The notes under the pieces: generated by a model
The model's database searches: none
The model's input: the letters and a program-made list of their open reading frames with translations, nothing else
What the model was told of the DNA's origin: nothing
Assembly (NCBI GenBank): GCA_020698575.1
Contig: CM036252.1
Location: forward strand, 29,031,206-29,095,205
DNA: 64,000 nucleotides
Direction of reading: 5' to 3'
DNA from: Bostrychus sinensis
Taxonomy: Eukaryota; Chordata; Actinopteri; Gobiiformes; Eleotridae
In this document: positions 33,796-43,464 of the stretch, piece after piece
Layout: each line of letters opens with the position of its first letter
Numbering within the stretch: the stretch's first letter is position 1
Position numbers and translations under genes: made by a program

Positions 33796-36700
33796 TGATT
33801 GTTATTTTCACCAACTGTTGTCTAACTGTGATGTTGAGCTCCAGATTTTAGTCACTATTATGCATTGTTGCAACTACAAACAAACCACATTACTAGTCCA
33901 TTAAAAAAGTACTAGGACAAGATTAAAAGTATTTGTATACTAGATACAAATCTTGTAAAAGGGATTTCTTTATTTGAACCTGAATTTATGTTATGAAGAT
34001 GTTTTTTTTTATGTTTCCAAAGGTTTTTTTTTTACTTTAAAAAGTGCGTACCTGTGTTGCCTCTTGTCAGAAGCAATAACAAACATTTACATTACTTCTC
34101 AGTGTCCAATCTTGCACCTTCTTCTTCTTCTTTTATACTTTGACTGTGCTCCCAATGAACATGAACATCCTGTTTCCTTAACTTATCTCATTTTCTATCT
34201 GTCTTCACCCTGCCCCTGCCTGCCCTCAGATGCTGTGTCCATTTTTTTTCCCTCTCCTATATCTCTCTATCCCCCTTCTGTATACCAATCTTTTCTTGCT
34301 TTGTAGTGGCGGCTGTTCAAAGAAAAAACGCAAGCCTGGAAAGAAGCCCTTGTATTTGATTGCACAGGGGTCAGAGATGATTGCTGCAGGTCTAGTTCCC
34401 TCAGAGAAGCTTCACATGTGTTCTTGCAGGGGGGGCTATATTAAATCTGTATGGCACAATTTTCACCAAAAGACAGGAAAAAGGCAAAGAAATGGCCAGC
34501 GTCTCCTCTTGGACATATTATACGAAATGTCCCAGGAGCATTATAGTGTGTTATTACTGCCTACAGTCTTTTTTACTCTAGCCAATTTTCCCACACAGAG
34601 GCAGCTAAGGTGACAAAGACGCCAAACTGAATGAGGTGGCCGACCCCTTGTAGCTTGAACTTTCAAAATCATTCACCGCATTCAAGAAAAGGCCTTTTTT
34701 GTCCAAAGTGGCTATGAAATAAAACTGCTGCCATTGATTCCCTGAGGTCAAAAAGACGAGCTCAATAGATGTTCTGCCCTGATGGGGTTAAATGATAAAT
34801 GGCAGCTTAAACTACTTGCAAACAGGCCTTGATTTCCTAAAGGAATTGGTGTGCGTCCAAGCTGATAACAAGCTGCCCTCATCTTCATGTTAATGACCTC
34901 CACTGGCCTAAGACATCTCCAAATTGTCCACTTAAACTGCCCATCTTAAACTTACTCCGGGCTTCTTTTTTGTGCAATTTAGAGCTATAATGTCCCAGAA
35001 GTCACTGTTATGGGACCTTGGCGAGGTAGAGCAAAAAGTCTAGAGGAGAAAGACAAAGCTGTATTGAAGATGTAATGGGTGGGCAAAGTCAGCCTGCGGA
35101 CATGGCAGACGGACATTTCCTGAGAGGTCCTTGAAATATGACACCCAAAAAGCAAACTGACTGAGAAAAATGTATCTTCGCTTATCGCCGCAAATCAGCA
35201 GTGTGTCATGAGAAAAACCTTTCAGGTGCTCCCCACTTGCGGGTTCTTAAAAGGAGGCTTGCAGACAGTTAGGCAGCTAAGGCCACGGGGAAAAAACAAA
35301 GTGATTATTCCTGGCGGGCCATGTTTAATCATTTTTGCCGCTATGCTTTAGATAACTTCTGACCCAGACATGATAGAAAATTAAAGCGATTTCAGCAGTG
35401 ACGGGTGATTCAGAGAACGCTTTCCTGAAGGACATTGGTGGCCTTAATTACTTTCGGGGCAATTCTCGTTTATGGGACAGCCTTGTTCTGTCAAAAATAG
35501 CATAAGATTTAGTAGCATTAGTCTTGCCGTTGGTTTCTCTCATGTTTTTCGACCAAAAGATTTGAGCCCCCCTATATCTCACTATATGTTTAATTTTACA
35601 GTATGTTTGGCTGCACACTGAAGCTTAGAAATTGCCTTAGCATTATTCTGACTCAGCACATTTCTTCATCCGTCGCAGGTTATGGAGCCAGGATCAACAG
35701 AAAAACCTATTAATGGAACCCTCGTTAGTTTTATGGCTAATGACAAAACCATCTGAGTCCAAGTGTCCAAATATGCCAGATGGCCAGTCAAGCCCTTCAT
35801 GGTTGAGACTTTGCCAATGTTTGGTCCAAAATCTATTCCCAAAAATAGCAATCTCCTTCATTCCACCACCACTTTGTAAATAACTTTTGAACCAGGATGA
35901 AAAATGAGATGTACAGCTATTTTTTGAACACACAGTTTTAACCCTAAAAATGACACTGGGGTCATTTTTACCCCTTCTTTATTTTCAGATGAATGTATCT
36001 TTTTTTATGTAAGCCCCAAGCATCCTCCACTTAATAACTTTTTTGTCCAGTTGGTATTGAATGACCAGATAATTCTCCTGCTATAGTATTTTTAACATAC
36101 ATTTACACAAAGTTTATTAAAAGTTTGAAACAAGTTTATTTTCAAAATTATCATTAAAATTCCACACACAATGTCCGTCCAAAAGTGCGTTAGAGGAGCA
36201 CAATACACAGCACAGCACAGTTTTAATTCAATTTAATTGAGCTTTATTCCAGACTCATGGTAAAACAATGACACAAAAATAAACAATACAAACAAATACA
36301 AAAAATACAATAGTTTTAGTCCATACAAGCAGAAGTTGGTTATTTGCCATCTATTCAAGTAAGTGCAAAGCAGTAGAAGTTCATCCAGCAGCTAAGATTC
36401 TCTACAAACAGTCAAATCACAGAGAAACTCAGCACAAAACAACACAAACATGGCGGTGGCAAAGACTGCAAAACGTAGGTAGAAGCCAGACATCCGAGTA
36501 GGCATATCAGGACCAAAAAGACAGAAGACAAAACAGAAGCAGAGAAACCAGAAGCAGGCAAAACAGGGGTGTCACTTGTGAGCTGAATGTAGCCTCTATG
36601 AATGGGATGCATGTGTTAGCAGGCTACTTGCTGCCAGTATTGTGCAGCAAGCGTCATTAAAATCAGCGCGCAATCGTCCGCACTGCCATGATATATGATA

Positions 36701-36840
36701 CGATGATAATATAGCGGTAAAACCTGAAAGCCAGGGGGAGGGCAGAAAGCAGGGCAGTTTTATTGGATGCCAGCTAGTGCAAGTAGCCAATGACAAAGGA
36801 CAGACAGTCATTATGCACTTCGTTCATGTGACATTGATCA
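33796..36840. other. Unique DNA, partly a candidate conserved non-coding block
   Basis: 34840-35480 is free of recognisable repeats, evenly composed and contains TTAATTA-type AT cores, as many vertebrate enhancers do. That is an inference only. A pyrimidine tract followed by TTTGTAG at 34306 resembles a 3' splice site, but no downstream frame gives a recognisable exon. 36195-36330 may hold a minus-strand LINE tail (AATTGAGCTTTATTCCAGAC). No gene called. Confidence 0.4.
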
Positions 36841-37225
36841 TTTGTTTCCCATGTTAGGACTGATTTGAGGAAACAAGCTTTTAGTTATGCTGCCTCCTCT
36901 GCCTGGAATACTCTACAAACTTGTTGTCAAGTTGAAACTGTCAAATCTTTTTGTGCTATCTTAAAAAACAATGTGAGTCCTATGAGCAGTGCTTGTGTTT
37001 CTAAATTGTTAATCTGCTCTTATCTATTGCACCTTTAAATACCAGGCTGCCTGTAATATGTAACCTTTTGTTTGTTTGTTTTATTGTTATTGACTTTTTT
37101 AGCTGTATGTTTATTATTGTTAAACATGTTGTAATTTATAATGACATTGCGCTACTGACCTCTTGGCCAGATCATCCTTGCAAAAGAGATCTTGATCTTT
37201 TATCTGGTTAAATTAAGGGTTATAA
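36841..37225 (+). mobile_element. L2-like LINE, 3' end (ORF2 C terminus plus 3' UTR)
   Basis: The stretch combines the end of an ORF2 frame (36850-37038) with a 3' UTR. The UTR carries GACCTCTTGGCCAGATCATC, CTTGCAAAAGAGATCTTGAT and TATCTGGTTAAATTAAGG, the standard order of the fish L2-like tail ('GGCCAGGTC...AAAGAGATT...CCTGGTTAAATAAAGG'). The copy is strongly 5' truncated, as is usual for LINEs. Confidence 0.8.
36850..37038 (+). pseudogene. LINE ORF2 C-terminal fragment (63 codons with stop)
   Basis: ORF2 of such elements encodes an endonuclease and reverse transcriptase that copy the LINE RNA into a nicked target. Only the tail downstream of the polymerase is here. The frame reads HVRTDLRKQAFSYAASSAWN and then TLQTCC, followed by a stop at 37036-37038. 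The 'VRT-L-K-AFSYAA-SAWN-LQ' motif is characteristic of the C terminus of L2/Rex-type LINE proteins. The frame upstream of 36850 is closed by a stop, so no longer protein can be read. The fragment is dead. Confidence 0.75.
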
Positions 37226-38454
37226 ATAAAACAATGTGCACACCAGGACACATATAAAACATAGAATTAACCAGATCATTTACAACAGTGCAGAACACAG
37301 TACATTTAACGCTTAATCATGATTTCCTGGGAAAACCAGTTCCCAGTAGTAGTGGGCTGAACTTTCAAACAAAATTCAAACAATAAACAAACAGCAATAT
37401 AAGGTTTGCTCATAGCTCTGCCTGCACATACAGTACAGCACATTATATCTTAAGCCACACTTAGCCGTCCTGAACACCTACATAACCACCCAATCCAGAA
37501 GGTAACATAAGTTGACAACAAAGTGAGGAGGAAGTGTTTTTGGCCCTGTGGACATTTTCTTCTCCGCCGCCACCACCACCCCCGTCCTATATTCGCTCCT
37601 CCATCCGCAGCACCACTGGCACAGAAGGACCTTTCTTTCCTGGCTTGATCATGCGGCACCCAGAACATTACCTCTGAGTGTGTGGGAGCGCCCGTTATCA
37701 TAGCTCTTATTTATGTTGACTTTACAACCATAGGAGGTAGTTAAAGATCATCACGAAGAAATGCTGCTGATGTGGAGAGATTTTTATGCAACAAATGCGG
37801 CTAAATCAATACGAGGGCATTTGTCACTTCACACAATGAGGTAGGGTTTGTGTTGAGGGAATCAATATCAATATTTTCTTAGTCGAAACTACTACTGATC
37901 CGTCCATTGTGCGACTATAAGGAGCGTGTAAGCAGATTTATCTTTGAGAAGCGTTTGTCGAAGATGCCGTGTGGACATTTAAAAGTGTGTCTATATGCTT
38001 GCATACTCATCTGCTCAACATAATGCTGACCGACAGTTAGCATACACTTCGGCGTCTGCAGCATTGTTCTGTAGTCCGGGCACTTCTTTGCGTTGCATTC
38101 ATCATACGAGCGTGGGGCTCACAGATCAATCAGGAAGGCCAAATGGAGGTGATCCCTATTGTATTTATTCATGAAATTACTGTCTAGACATTGGACTGAA
38201 GGAAGTGGCTGCAAGGGTGGAATGCTAACCAGTGGGATGTGAATGAGGATGAAGTACAAAGCAGCTGTGTTCATGCTGCAGATAACAATGTAAAGAATGT
38301 AAATACAAATGAAGCTTGTAACACTAATAACAGCCAAAAATGTCAAAATTACTTACAAGCTACAGTAGGTTGATTTTACCCTGTGCTACAACAAAGTCAG
38401 CATTTGACAACATACTAAAATAATAATCAAACCAGTCGCACATTGATTTGGCAA
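37226..38454. other. Unique stretch
   Basis: Includes a short (CCA/CCG)-rich patch at 37560-37585. Open frames (37450-37701, 38119-38346) have no recognisable domain. No gene recognised. Confidence 0.45.
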
Positions 38455-38960
38455 GTTTTTATGCCAGATGCCCTTCCTGTCACAACCAGCCATGTATTGT
38501 GACTTGAGAAGGCAATGGGGGTCCCAAGGTCAAATAAATGTAGAGGAGGGGCATCTGGTATAAAACATATGCCAAATCATCATGGGAATCACTGTATCTG
38601 GGAGGCAGTTCCCCATTCGCTCCTTGCTACCAGCAATGCCATTGTGTTCTTGAGCAAGCCACTTCACCCACCTTGAGTCCAGCGCATGAGCTGTGGCTGC
38701 CATTCTGCATCTATGGGCTCTCTTGTGTCTTGCACAAGGACACAACGGCATTGCTGGTAGCAAGGAGCGATCTACCAACCTTCTGATTAGAAGGACGGAC
38801 GGCTGTACCTACTGAACGACTGCTTCCTAGCATGGAGTGATTACCGTGTTGATTTGGCAAAGGTTTTACGCCAAATGCCCTCACTCTACATTTATTTGGG
38901 CTTGGGACTGGTAAAAGAGTGGCTTGTGACCTTTTCTGACTGGATTCTAAATAGAAAGCA
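38455..38960. mobile_element. Foldback of two inverted SINE copies (family C)
   Basis: The left arm, about 38523-38660, reads AAATAAATGTAGAG, GGGCATCTGGTATAAAACAT, ATGCCAAATCATC, then CGCTCCTTGCTACCAGCAAT. The right arm, 38722-38907, carries the same blocks on the other strand. CGCTCCTTGCTACCAGCAAT GCC matches exactly, and the wider 41-bp core matches at 38 positions. The right arm keeps about 50 bp lost from the left: a tRNA-like head with CAGTCGTTCAGTAGGTACAG and CAGAAGGTTGGTAGATCGCT in reverse. Module ends GCCAGATGCCCTTCCTGTCA (38463) and CCAAATGCCCTCACTCTACA (38872) frame the locus. Confidence 0.8.
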
Positions 38961-39527
38961 TACACTGTTCCTTATTTCTACAACTCCAAAAGTTTCCACA
39001 GCTCAGTACAAGCACCCCAATTAAAAAAAATTAAAACTATTTATCAGAAAACATTTAAACAAACACTGATGTACCTCAGCGTGCTGCTGATGAATGCTTT
39101 TAGTACTTTTTTTTGTTATTCAGCTATTGATAAATGTTGTTCATCTCCTAAACTGTCTTTGATAGATAATCCATCATAAGAACACACAAAGCATTGAGAA
39201 AGAGTCTGATTAGTATCACTGAAAATTCTCTGCTATTGCTAATTGAAAAGTGGCTGGCCTGAAATGACTTTATCATTAGCGTGACACAATGACGGCCCAG
39301 TCTGAGCTCAATGGCTAAACGCATTATGAGAAAGGAAATTAAGGGAATTGAGAGAATTCTGCTGGATAGAAATGAAATGACAAGGTCTAACAGCTTTTGA
39401 CTGCTCGTAAAAAGGCTGGGAAAACTAATGTTGGCAAAAGTCACACGAGCAAGGCCTTTCTCAGCCTGGTTATGATTAATAGCGGGACTGAATAGCAGAT
39501 CAGCAAAAGTTCTAGGATATGAAGCAT
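38961..39527. other. Unique stretch
   Basis: Repeat-free between 39020 and 39520. An open frame of 98 codons on the minus strand (39148-39444) has no domain I recognise. No gene called. Confidence 0.45.
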
Positions 39528-40253
39528 TGACCGATCAGCCTTAACATTATGACCACTCAGAAGTAACGTGATCGTTTTGTCTTCAAAGTTGATGTATTAG
39601 GGTGGACTCACACCAAAAGCGACAAAATCTCTATTCTGAGCTCAGTTTGCTCCCCTCCAGATGCTGACAGTTTAAAATGCAACTTTTGTGAGTAAACCAA
39701 TTCCTCTTGAGTGTCTATTACCTTTTGTTAACAATGTCGCTCCATATTTGTATAAAGTTGACTTCTGTTCAACTCAAAACTGCTCAAGTGACTTGATTGT
39801 CAGTTTTCTTAAATAGATCTTTGTTCTTAGCTTATAAAATCCATATTTTATCTTGTACAACATTATTTTAAGATTAAATTTTACTTCAATGTTGTAACAA
39901 GTGACCTACAAGCTGCACTGATTGTACAAAGCTCAGGTTAAAAAATGCAGCAATATTGTACTGTATGCCTGAAGCAAATTTATTTTCATTAGAAAATAGA
40001 GTACACTGGGAATGAATTGTCACCAGCCAGCGTCAGTCGCTCCAGAAGCTTTTATTTGTTTATTTGTTTAATTATTTGGATCCCCATTAGCTGAAAAGCA
40101 GATGCTATCAGCTAGTCTTCGATCATTTTCACATTTCATCCCATCACTTCACATATCACAAATATGAAAACTTTTAAAACACAATACAGTACATCCACAT
40201 AGATGCATTTACAACTACAGTTTGTACACATTAATCATTATCATACATGATAT

Positions 40254-40589
40254 TCAAGTAATAATATTTTTCATTTCAAAAACATGACTCCTCAAATTAT
40301 TTTTGAATGAAAACTTACTCCTGAGCTGGTGAGTTTCAGTGGGAATGTTATTCCAGATGACTATGGCTCTGAACAGAACCGTTTTCTTCATAAAACTGGT
40401 TTTAGGGTGCTGTGCTAATACATGACCATTAGCTGCTCTTCTGGTATTATAATTATGCAAAGAATTGCAATAAACAATTTGATTTAATAGAAAAACTGGC
40501 ATTCTCAGAGTCAGTGTATTATGTATCAAGGCGCCCAGTGTGACTAATATTCTTTGGTTTAGATTGAGCCAGGAAAGACTTTGATACAT
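40254..40589 (-). pseudogene. LINE ORF2 C-terminal domain
   Basis: A 111-codon frame shifted relative to the RT fragments. It shows LSWLNLNQR (residues 5-13), HNYNTRRA (45-52), IWNNIP (78-83) and FSFKNNLRSHV (93-103). This is the 'WL-I-R...YNTR-A...A--WN-LP...FK--L' signature of jockey/L2/CR1-type ORF2 C termini. The frame ends at a stop about 200 bp before the 3' end of the element. Confidence 0.85.
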
Positions 40590-40933
40590 TAGATCTCTAC
40601 TTGTTCTCCTTGAACAACTTAGAACAAGTCTTGCAGCTTTGTTTTAGACAACTTGAATTTTTGCCAGGTGTTTTTGGGATGCAGAAGACCACACTTCAGA
40701 GCAGTATGACAAATGGCACAGAATTAATGACTTTGTAACCATTTCTAAAGTGTTTTGTTGTACATAATGACTTTTTTTTGTTACTGCAATGCTGTGACCC
40801 ATTTTAGTGACAATTGTATTTACATGTTCTGTCTAAGAAAGACTACTGTCAATGACCAGGCCCAGCAGTTTAGCCTTATCTATCTGTTGTATACTTTCAC
40901 TGAAAATATGCAGTTTTAAATTTGGTCCAAGCA

Positions 40934-41161
40934 TCAACTTTGTTTTGACCCAATGATCATTCTTTTAGTTTTGGCAATATTTCGGACCAACTTATTTCTC
41001 CTAACCCACTCATACACCAAATCCAATTCTCTAGACAGAACCTGACTAAGTAGGTCATATGAATCTGCAGCATAGTAAACCATGGAGTCATCCACATACA
41101 TTGTTACTGAGGCTTTCAGAGAACAAAAGAGGACCCAGACAGGTTCCCTGAGGTAATCCAC
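40934..41161 (-). pseudogene. LINE reverse transcriptase, motifs C to E
   Basis: TMYVDDSMVYYA (residues 20-31) is motif C with the catalytic aspartate pair (YVDD where YADD is commoner). EWVRRNKLVRNIAKTKRMII follows as motif D/E. The residues before it (PVWVLFCSL) are a frameshifted reading of the QGT-LGPLLF motif B region, so at least one frameshift lies near 41145. Confidence 0.85.
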
Positions 41162-41193
41162 ATACTAAACTTTTACAATTTGACAAACTACCA

Positions 41194-41556
41194 TTATAAA
41201 AAACTGCTTTTAGTTCTATGCGAACGATAACTTTGCATCAGTGTAACAGCAGAAGGAGTAAAGCCATAGCTTTTAAGTTTCTCTCTTAAAATAAGATGAT
41301 CTATTACATCAAAAGCATCACTAAAATCTAACATGACCACACCAACTAATTTTGAACTATCCATATATCTGATCCATTCATCAGTCAGTTGAATGAGAGC
41401 TGTACGCGTAGAATGGCCCTTTCTATATGTAAGCTGAAATATTGTCATTAAGTTATATTTCTGAAAATATGTAAAGATTTGCGCATAAATAATTTTTTCC
41501 ATAACCTTACTAAAAGCAGGGAGATAGGCATGCAGTTTTGAAAATTAAAGGGTCAT
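41194..41556 (-). pseudogene. LINE reverse transcriptase, motifs 2a to A
   Basis: In frame with the preceding fragment but separated by a stop. It reads LPAFSKVMEKIIYAQIFTYF, then QLTYRKGHSTRTALIQLTDE, then VGVVMLDFSDAFDVIDHLIL. The last block is RT motif A, with the first catalytic aspartate in LDFSDAFD. The frame then loses register after SYRSHRTKSSFL, before the motif B region. Confidence 0.9.
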
Positions 41557-42369
41557 TTATGATCTTTGATTAATGGGATCATTTTGCCTTCCTTGATAAA
41601 GCCCACACATTATACTCTGATTAAATATGTGACACAAAGGAGCAGCAATCTTTTCAGCTGTTTTGTTTAATACTACACTGCCCAAGTTGTCTGTCTCTGA
41701 AGTACCATGTACAGGAAGTGACTTTAACAGGGCCATCACCTCTGCAGTTTCCACACAATGAAAATTAAACTTACAATTTTTATCAGACATGATTTCATTT
41801 GTAATCAGTTCACAGTAATTAGTATTAGTTACATCCAAACCTTTTCTTATATTACTCACTTTGTCTTCTAAATAATTATTGAAGTAATCTGTAATGTATT
41901 CAGATTTTGATATAAATCTTCCATCAGTCTCAACAAATGAAGTATATACATTTCTATTTCTATCCATTACTTCATTTAGGATGTTCCAAAACTTTTTACC
42001 ACCATGTTTCACAGTGTCAATCCTTTTGTAGTATTCTTTTTTCTTTATTTTATTCAATTTAGTTACTTGGTTCTTTAGCTTGCAATATTTCAGTCTGTCC
42101 TCCAATAATCCTGATTTTACAGCCACTTTTTTAGCTTCATCTCTCAGTTTCATCATATTTTTCAGTGCTAAATCAATCCACTTGGCAGCATTAGTTTTTG
42201 GCATAACCTTCTTCATAGGTGCATTTTTATTAATAATATTCATAAATATGCTCATGAAAGAATCCAAGGAAACCTCCGGGTTAGCACCGCTATCCACATC
42301 ATTCCAATCAATGCAGCTTACTTCATTAACAATATTATTAGAACTAGATACTTTACCACTTATGTACAA
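41557..42369 (-). pseudogene. LINE ORF2 linker and N-terminal reverse transcriptase region
   Basis: The longest open frame in the window (270 codons). Residues 44-140 are the basic linker between endonuclease and polymerase: NIINKNAPMKKV, KWIDLALKNMMKLRDEAKK, then KKEYYKRI...KFWNILNEV. Residues 141-180 contain the SEYITDYFNNYLEDKVSNI segment usual before the polymerase. Residues 214-260 correspond to RT motif 0/1 (LLKSLPVHGTSETDNLGS; IAAPLCHIFNQSIMCGLYQG). After GLYQG the expected WK-A-V-P block is lost by a frameshift and the frame stops. Confidence 0.9.
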
Positions 42370-42763
42370 ATTTGATTTTAGCTTTAGGAACTTTAGTTTT
42401 CTTAGTTAAAGCAACGAGATTATGGTCACTGAAACCTACTGGTATTGACACAATTTTAGTACACAGCTCTGGTACATTAGGATAAATATGGTCAATACAT
42501 GTGGCAGTAGTAATGCCGGCCTTGCTGGTAAAAATCCTTGTTGGCAAGGTAACAATTTGATGCAGATTGCAAGCACCCACATAAGAACGTATCTTCTTTC
42601 TCTTTGTACAGCTATCTTCATTCCAATTAATATTCATATCTCCAAACAAATACAACTCACAGTTAACATCAGATGCATTATTAAGCATTTCACCTAAACA
42701 TGTTAGATAATCCACAGTTGCATGGGGAGGTCTATAACAACATCCCACAAGAACAGGTTTCAT
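42353..42763 (-). pseudogene. LINE APE-type endonuclease, C-terminal part
   Basis: This domain would nick the target DNA to prime reverse transcription. Visible landmarks in the 136-residue frame are YRPP (residues 10-13), the GDMNINW block (41-47), LPTR (73-76), CIDHIY (89-94) and the catalytic SDHNLV block (112-117). These are the C-terminal landmarks of apurinic-type endonucleases. The N-terminal catalytic residues lie upstream of the truncation. The frame shifts at about 42360 relative to the following linker/RT frame. Confidence 0.9.
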
Positions 42764-42845
42764 GTAAGGTACGTAGGCTTCATCACATCAGTGCCTTGGT
42801 GTCAGTCTACCCTTAGAAGCAAGAAAAATGGGCAAGCGTTAGATT

Positions 42846-43190
42846 CAGAGATTCTTATTGTATTCCTGCTTTAGTTGAAGCTTAAATTTAAAATTCAGAC
42901 TGCTGCTTAGTCATGGTTTAAGCACAGTTATTTTTTTTATTTAATCCTGGATCTGTCCTGATTTCCTTTTGATTTACTGGTTACTCCTGGTCCTTTAGTT
43001 CTTGATCAGTCCCAGTTTTGTGCTGGATTCGTTTTGGTTTATTCCTGGTATAGTCCATGTTATGCCCATATTTAGAAATGCATCCCTTAGTTTAGCCCTA
43101 GGTTTGTCCTGATTTAGGTTCATTTTAGTTAATTAAAAAAAATGCAATTTTCTGAGGTGGTACTTGGCTAGAGACGTTTAAGAATCACTG
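42846..43190. mobile_element. hAT-like MITE with TAGTCCTGGTTT-type interior, inside the Tc1 copy
   Basis: The left end CAGAGATTCTTATTG and right end TTTAAGAATCACTG are inverted (CAG-GATTCTTA). The interior has degenerate AATCCTGG / GTCCTGATT / TTAGTTC units (AATCCTGGATCTGTCCTGAT; TAGCCCTAGGTTTGTCCTGA). These are the reverse complement of the ACCAGGACTAAA units at 53466-53735 and 54478-54720. The right part GGTGGTACTTGG...GTTTAAGAATCACTG parallels GGTACCC...AGTTTGAGAAACAGT at 53708-53735. No clear target duplication. Confidence 0.6.
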
Positions 43191-43428
43191 GGCTGGACGA
43201 TTGGTGTCAGACCATCTCCAAAATTGCAGCTCTTGTGGGAAGCTCCCGGTCTGCAGTTGTCAGTATTTGACAAAAACGATCCAAGGAAAGAACAGTCCAT
43301 CATGCAGATGGGGAGCGAAGGCTGAGGCCCTTGTGGTCCGATCCAACTGATGAGCTTCTTTAGCTCAAGATGCTTCAGAAGTTAATGCCGGTTCTGATAG
43401 AAAGATGTCACAATACACCACCAATATT
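43191..43428 (+). pseudogene. Tc1-like transposase, N-terminal helix-turn-helix remnant
   Basis: The plus frame reads TISKIAALVGSSRSAVVSI and then a stop where the family continues (Y-K-W). This is the first DNA-binding helix-turn-helix of a Tc1/mariner transposase, which recognises the terminal repeats. Further degraded blocks follow (GGGGAGCGAAGGCTGAGGCC, GTGGTCCGATCCAACTGATG, GTTAATGCCGGTTCTGATAG). The start lies in the separated block at 42832 (ATGGGCAAGCG, then a stop). The catalytic domain is deleted; the right terminal repeat follows at once. Confidence 0.8.
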
Positions 43429-43464
43429 ATACATGTGGTCATAGTCTTGTGGCTGATTGGTCTA

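Larger units (their letters stand above)
40050..42775 (-). mobile_element. 5'-truncated non-LTR retrotransposon (jockey/L2/CR1 group), minus strand
   Basis: In minus orientation the copy runs from a partial endonuclease domain, through a linker and reverse transcriptase, to the C-terminal domain. Its 3' UTR ends AGCTAATGGGGATCCAAATA followed by AAACAAATAAACAAATAAA at 40050-40085. The upstream part of the endonuclease and any ORF1 are missing. Several frameshifts and stops break the frame, so it is inactive. The 5' junction lies near 42765-42780, just inside the right arm of the Harbinger-like element. I could not identify target-site duplications. The clade is inferred from motif style. Confidence 0.9.
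39600..42812. mobile_element. Harbinger-like element inserted in the Tc1 copy, TTA target duplication
   Basis: The left terminus GGGTGGACTCACACC (39600-39614) and right terminus GGTGTCAGTCTACCC (42798-42812) pair at 13 of 15 positions. Both are flanked by TTA (39597-39599 and 42813-42815), the TWA-type duplication of the PIF/Harbinger superfamily. Removing the element and one TTA joins the Tc1-like sequence as GATGTATTAGAAGCAAG, which fits the family. The left arm matches the separate copy at 24206-24402. No transposase remains. A LINE occupies most of the interior. Confidence 0.8.
39528..43464 (+). mobile_element. Tc1-like transposon remnant with both ends, host of a transposon nest
   Basis: The left terminal repeat ACCGATCAGCCTTAACATTA TGACCAC (39530-39556) and right terminal repeat GTGGTCATAGTCTTGTGGCT GATTGGT (43435-43461) pair at 23 of 27 positions. 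Tc1-like sequence survives in three blocks: 39528-39599, 42813-42845 (TTAGAAGCAAGAAAAATGGG) and 43191-43464. Between them lie a Harbinger-like element (39600-42812) and a hAT-like MITE (42846-43190). The family is a fish Tc1/mariner type recalled from memory ('CGATCAGCCATAACATTATG'). Most of the transposase gene is deleted. Confidence 0.85.

Noticed and set aside
42080..42409. 109-codon plus-strand frame
   Set aside because: Antisense to the LINE linker/RT fragment, which has real motifs on the minus strand.
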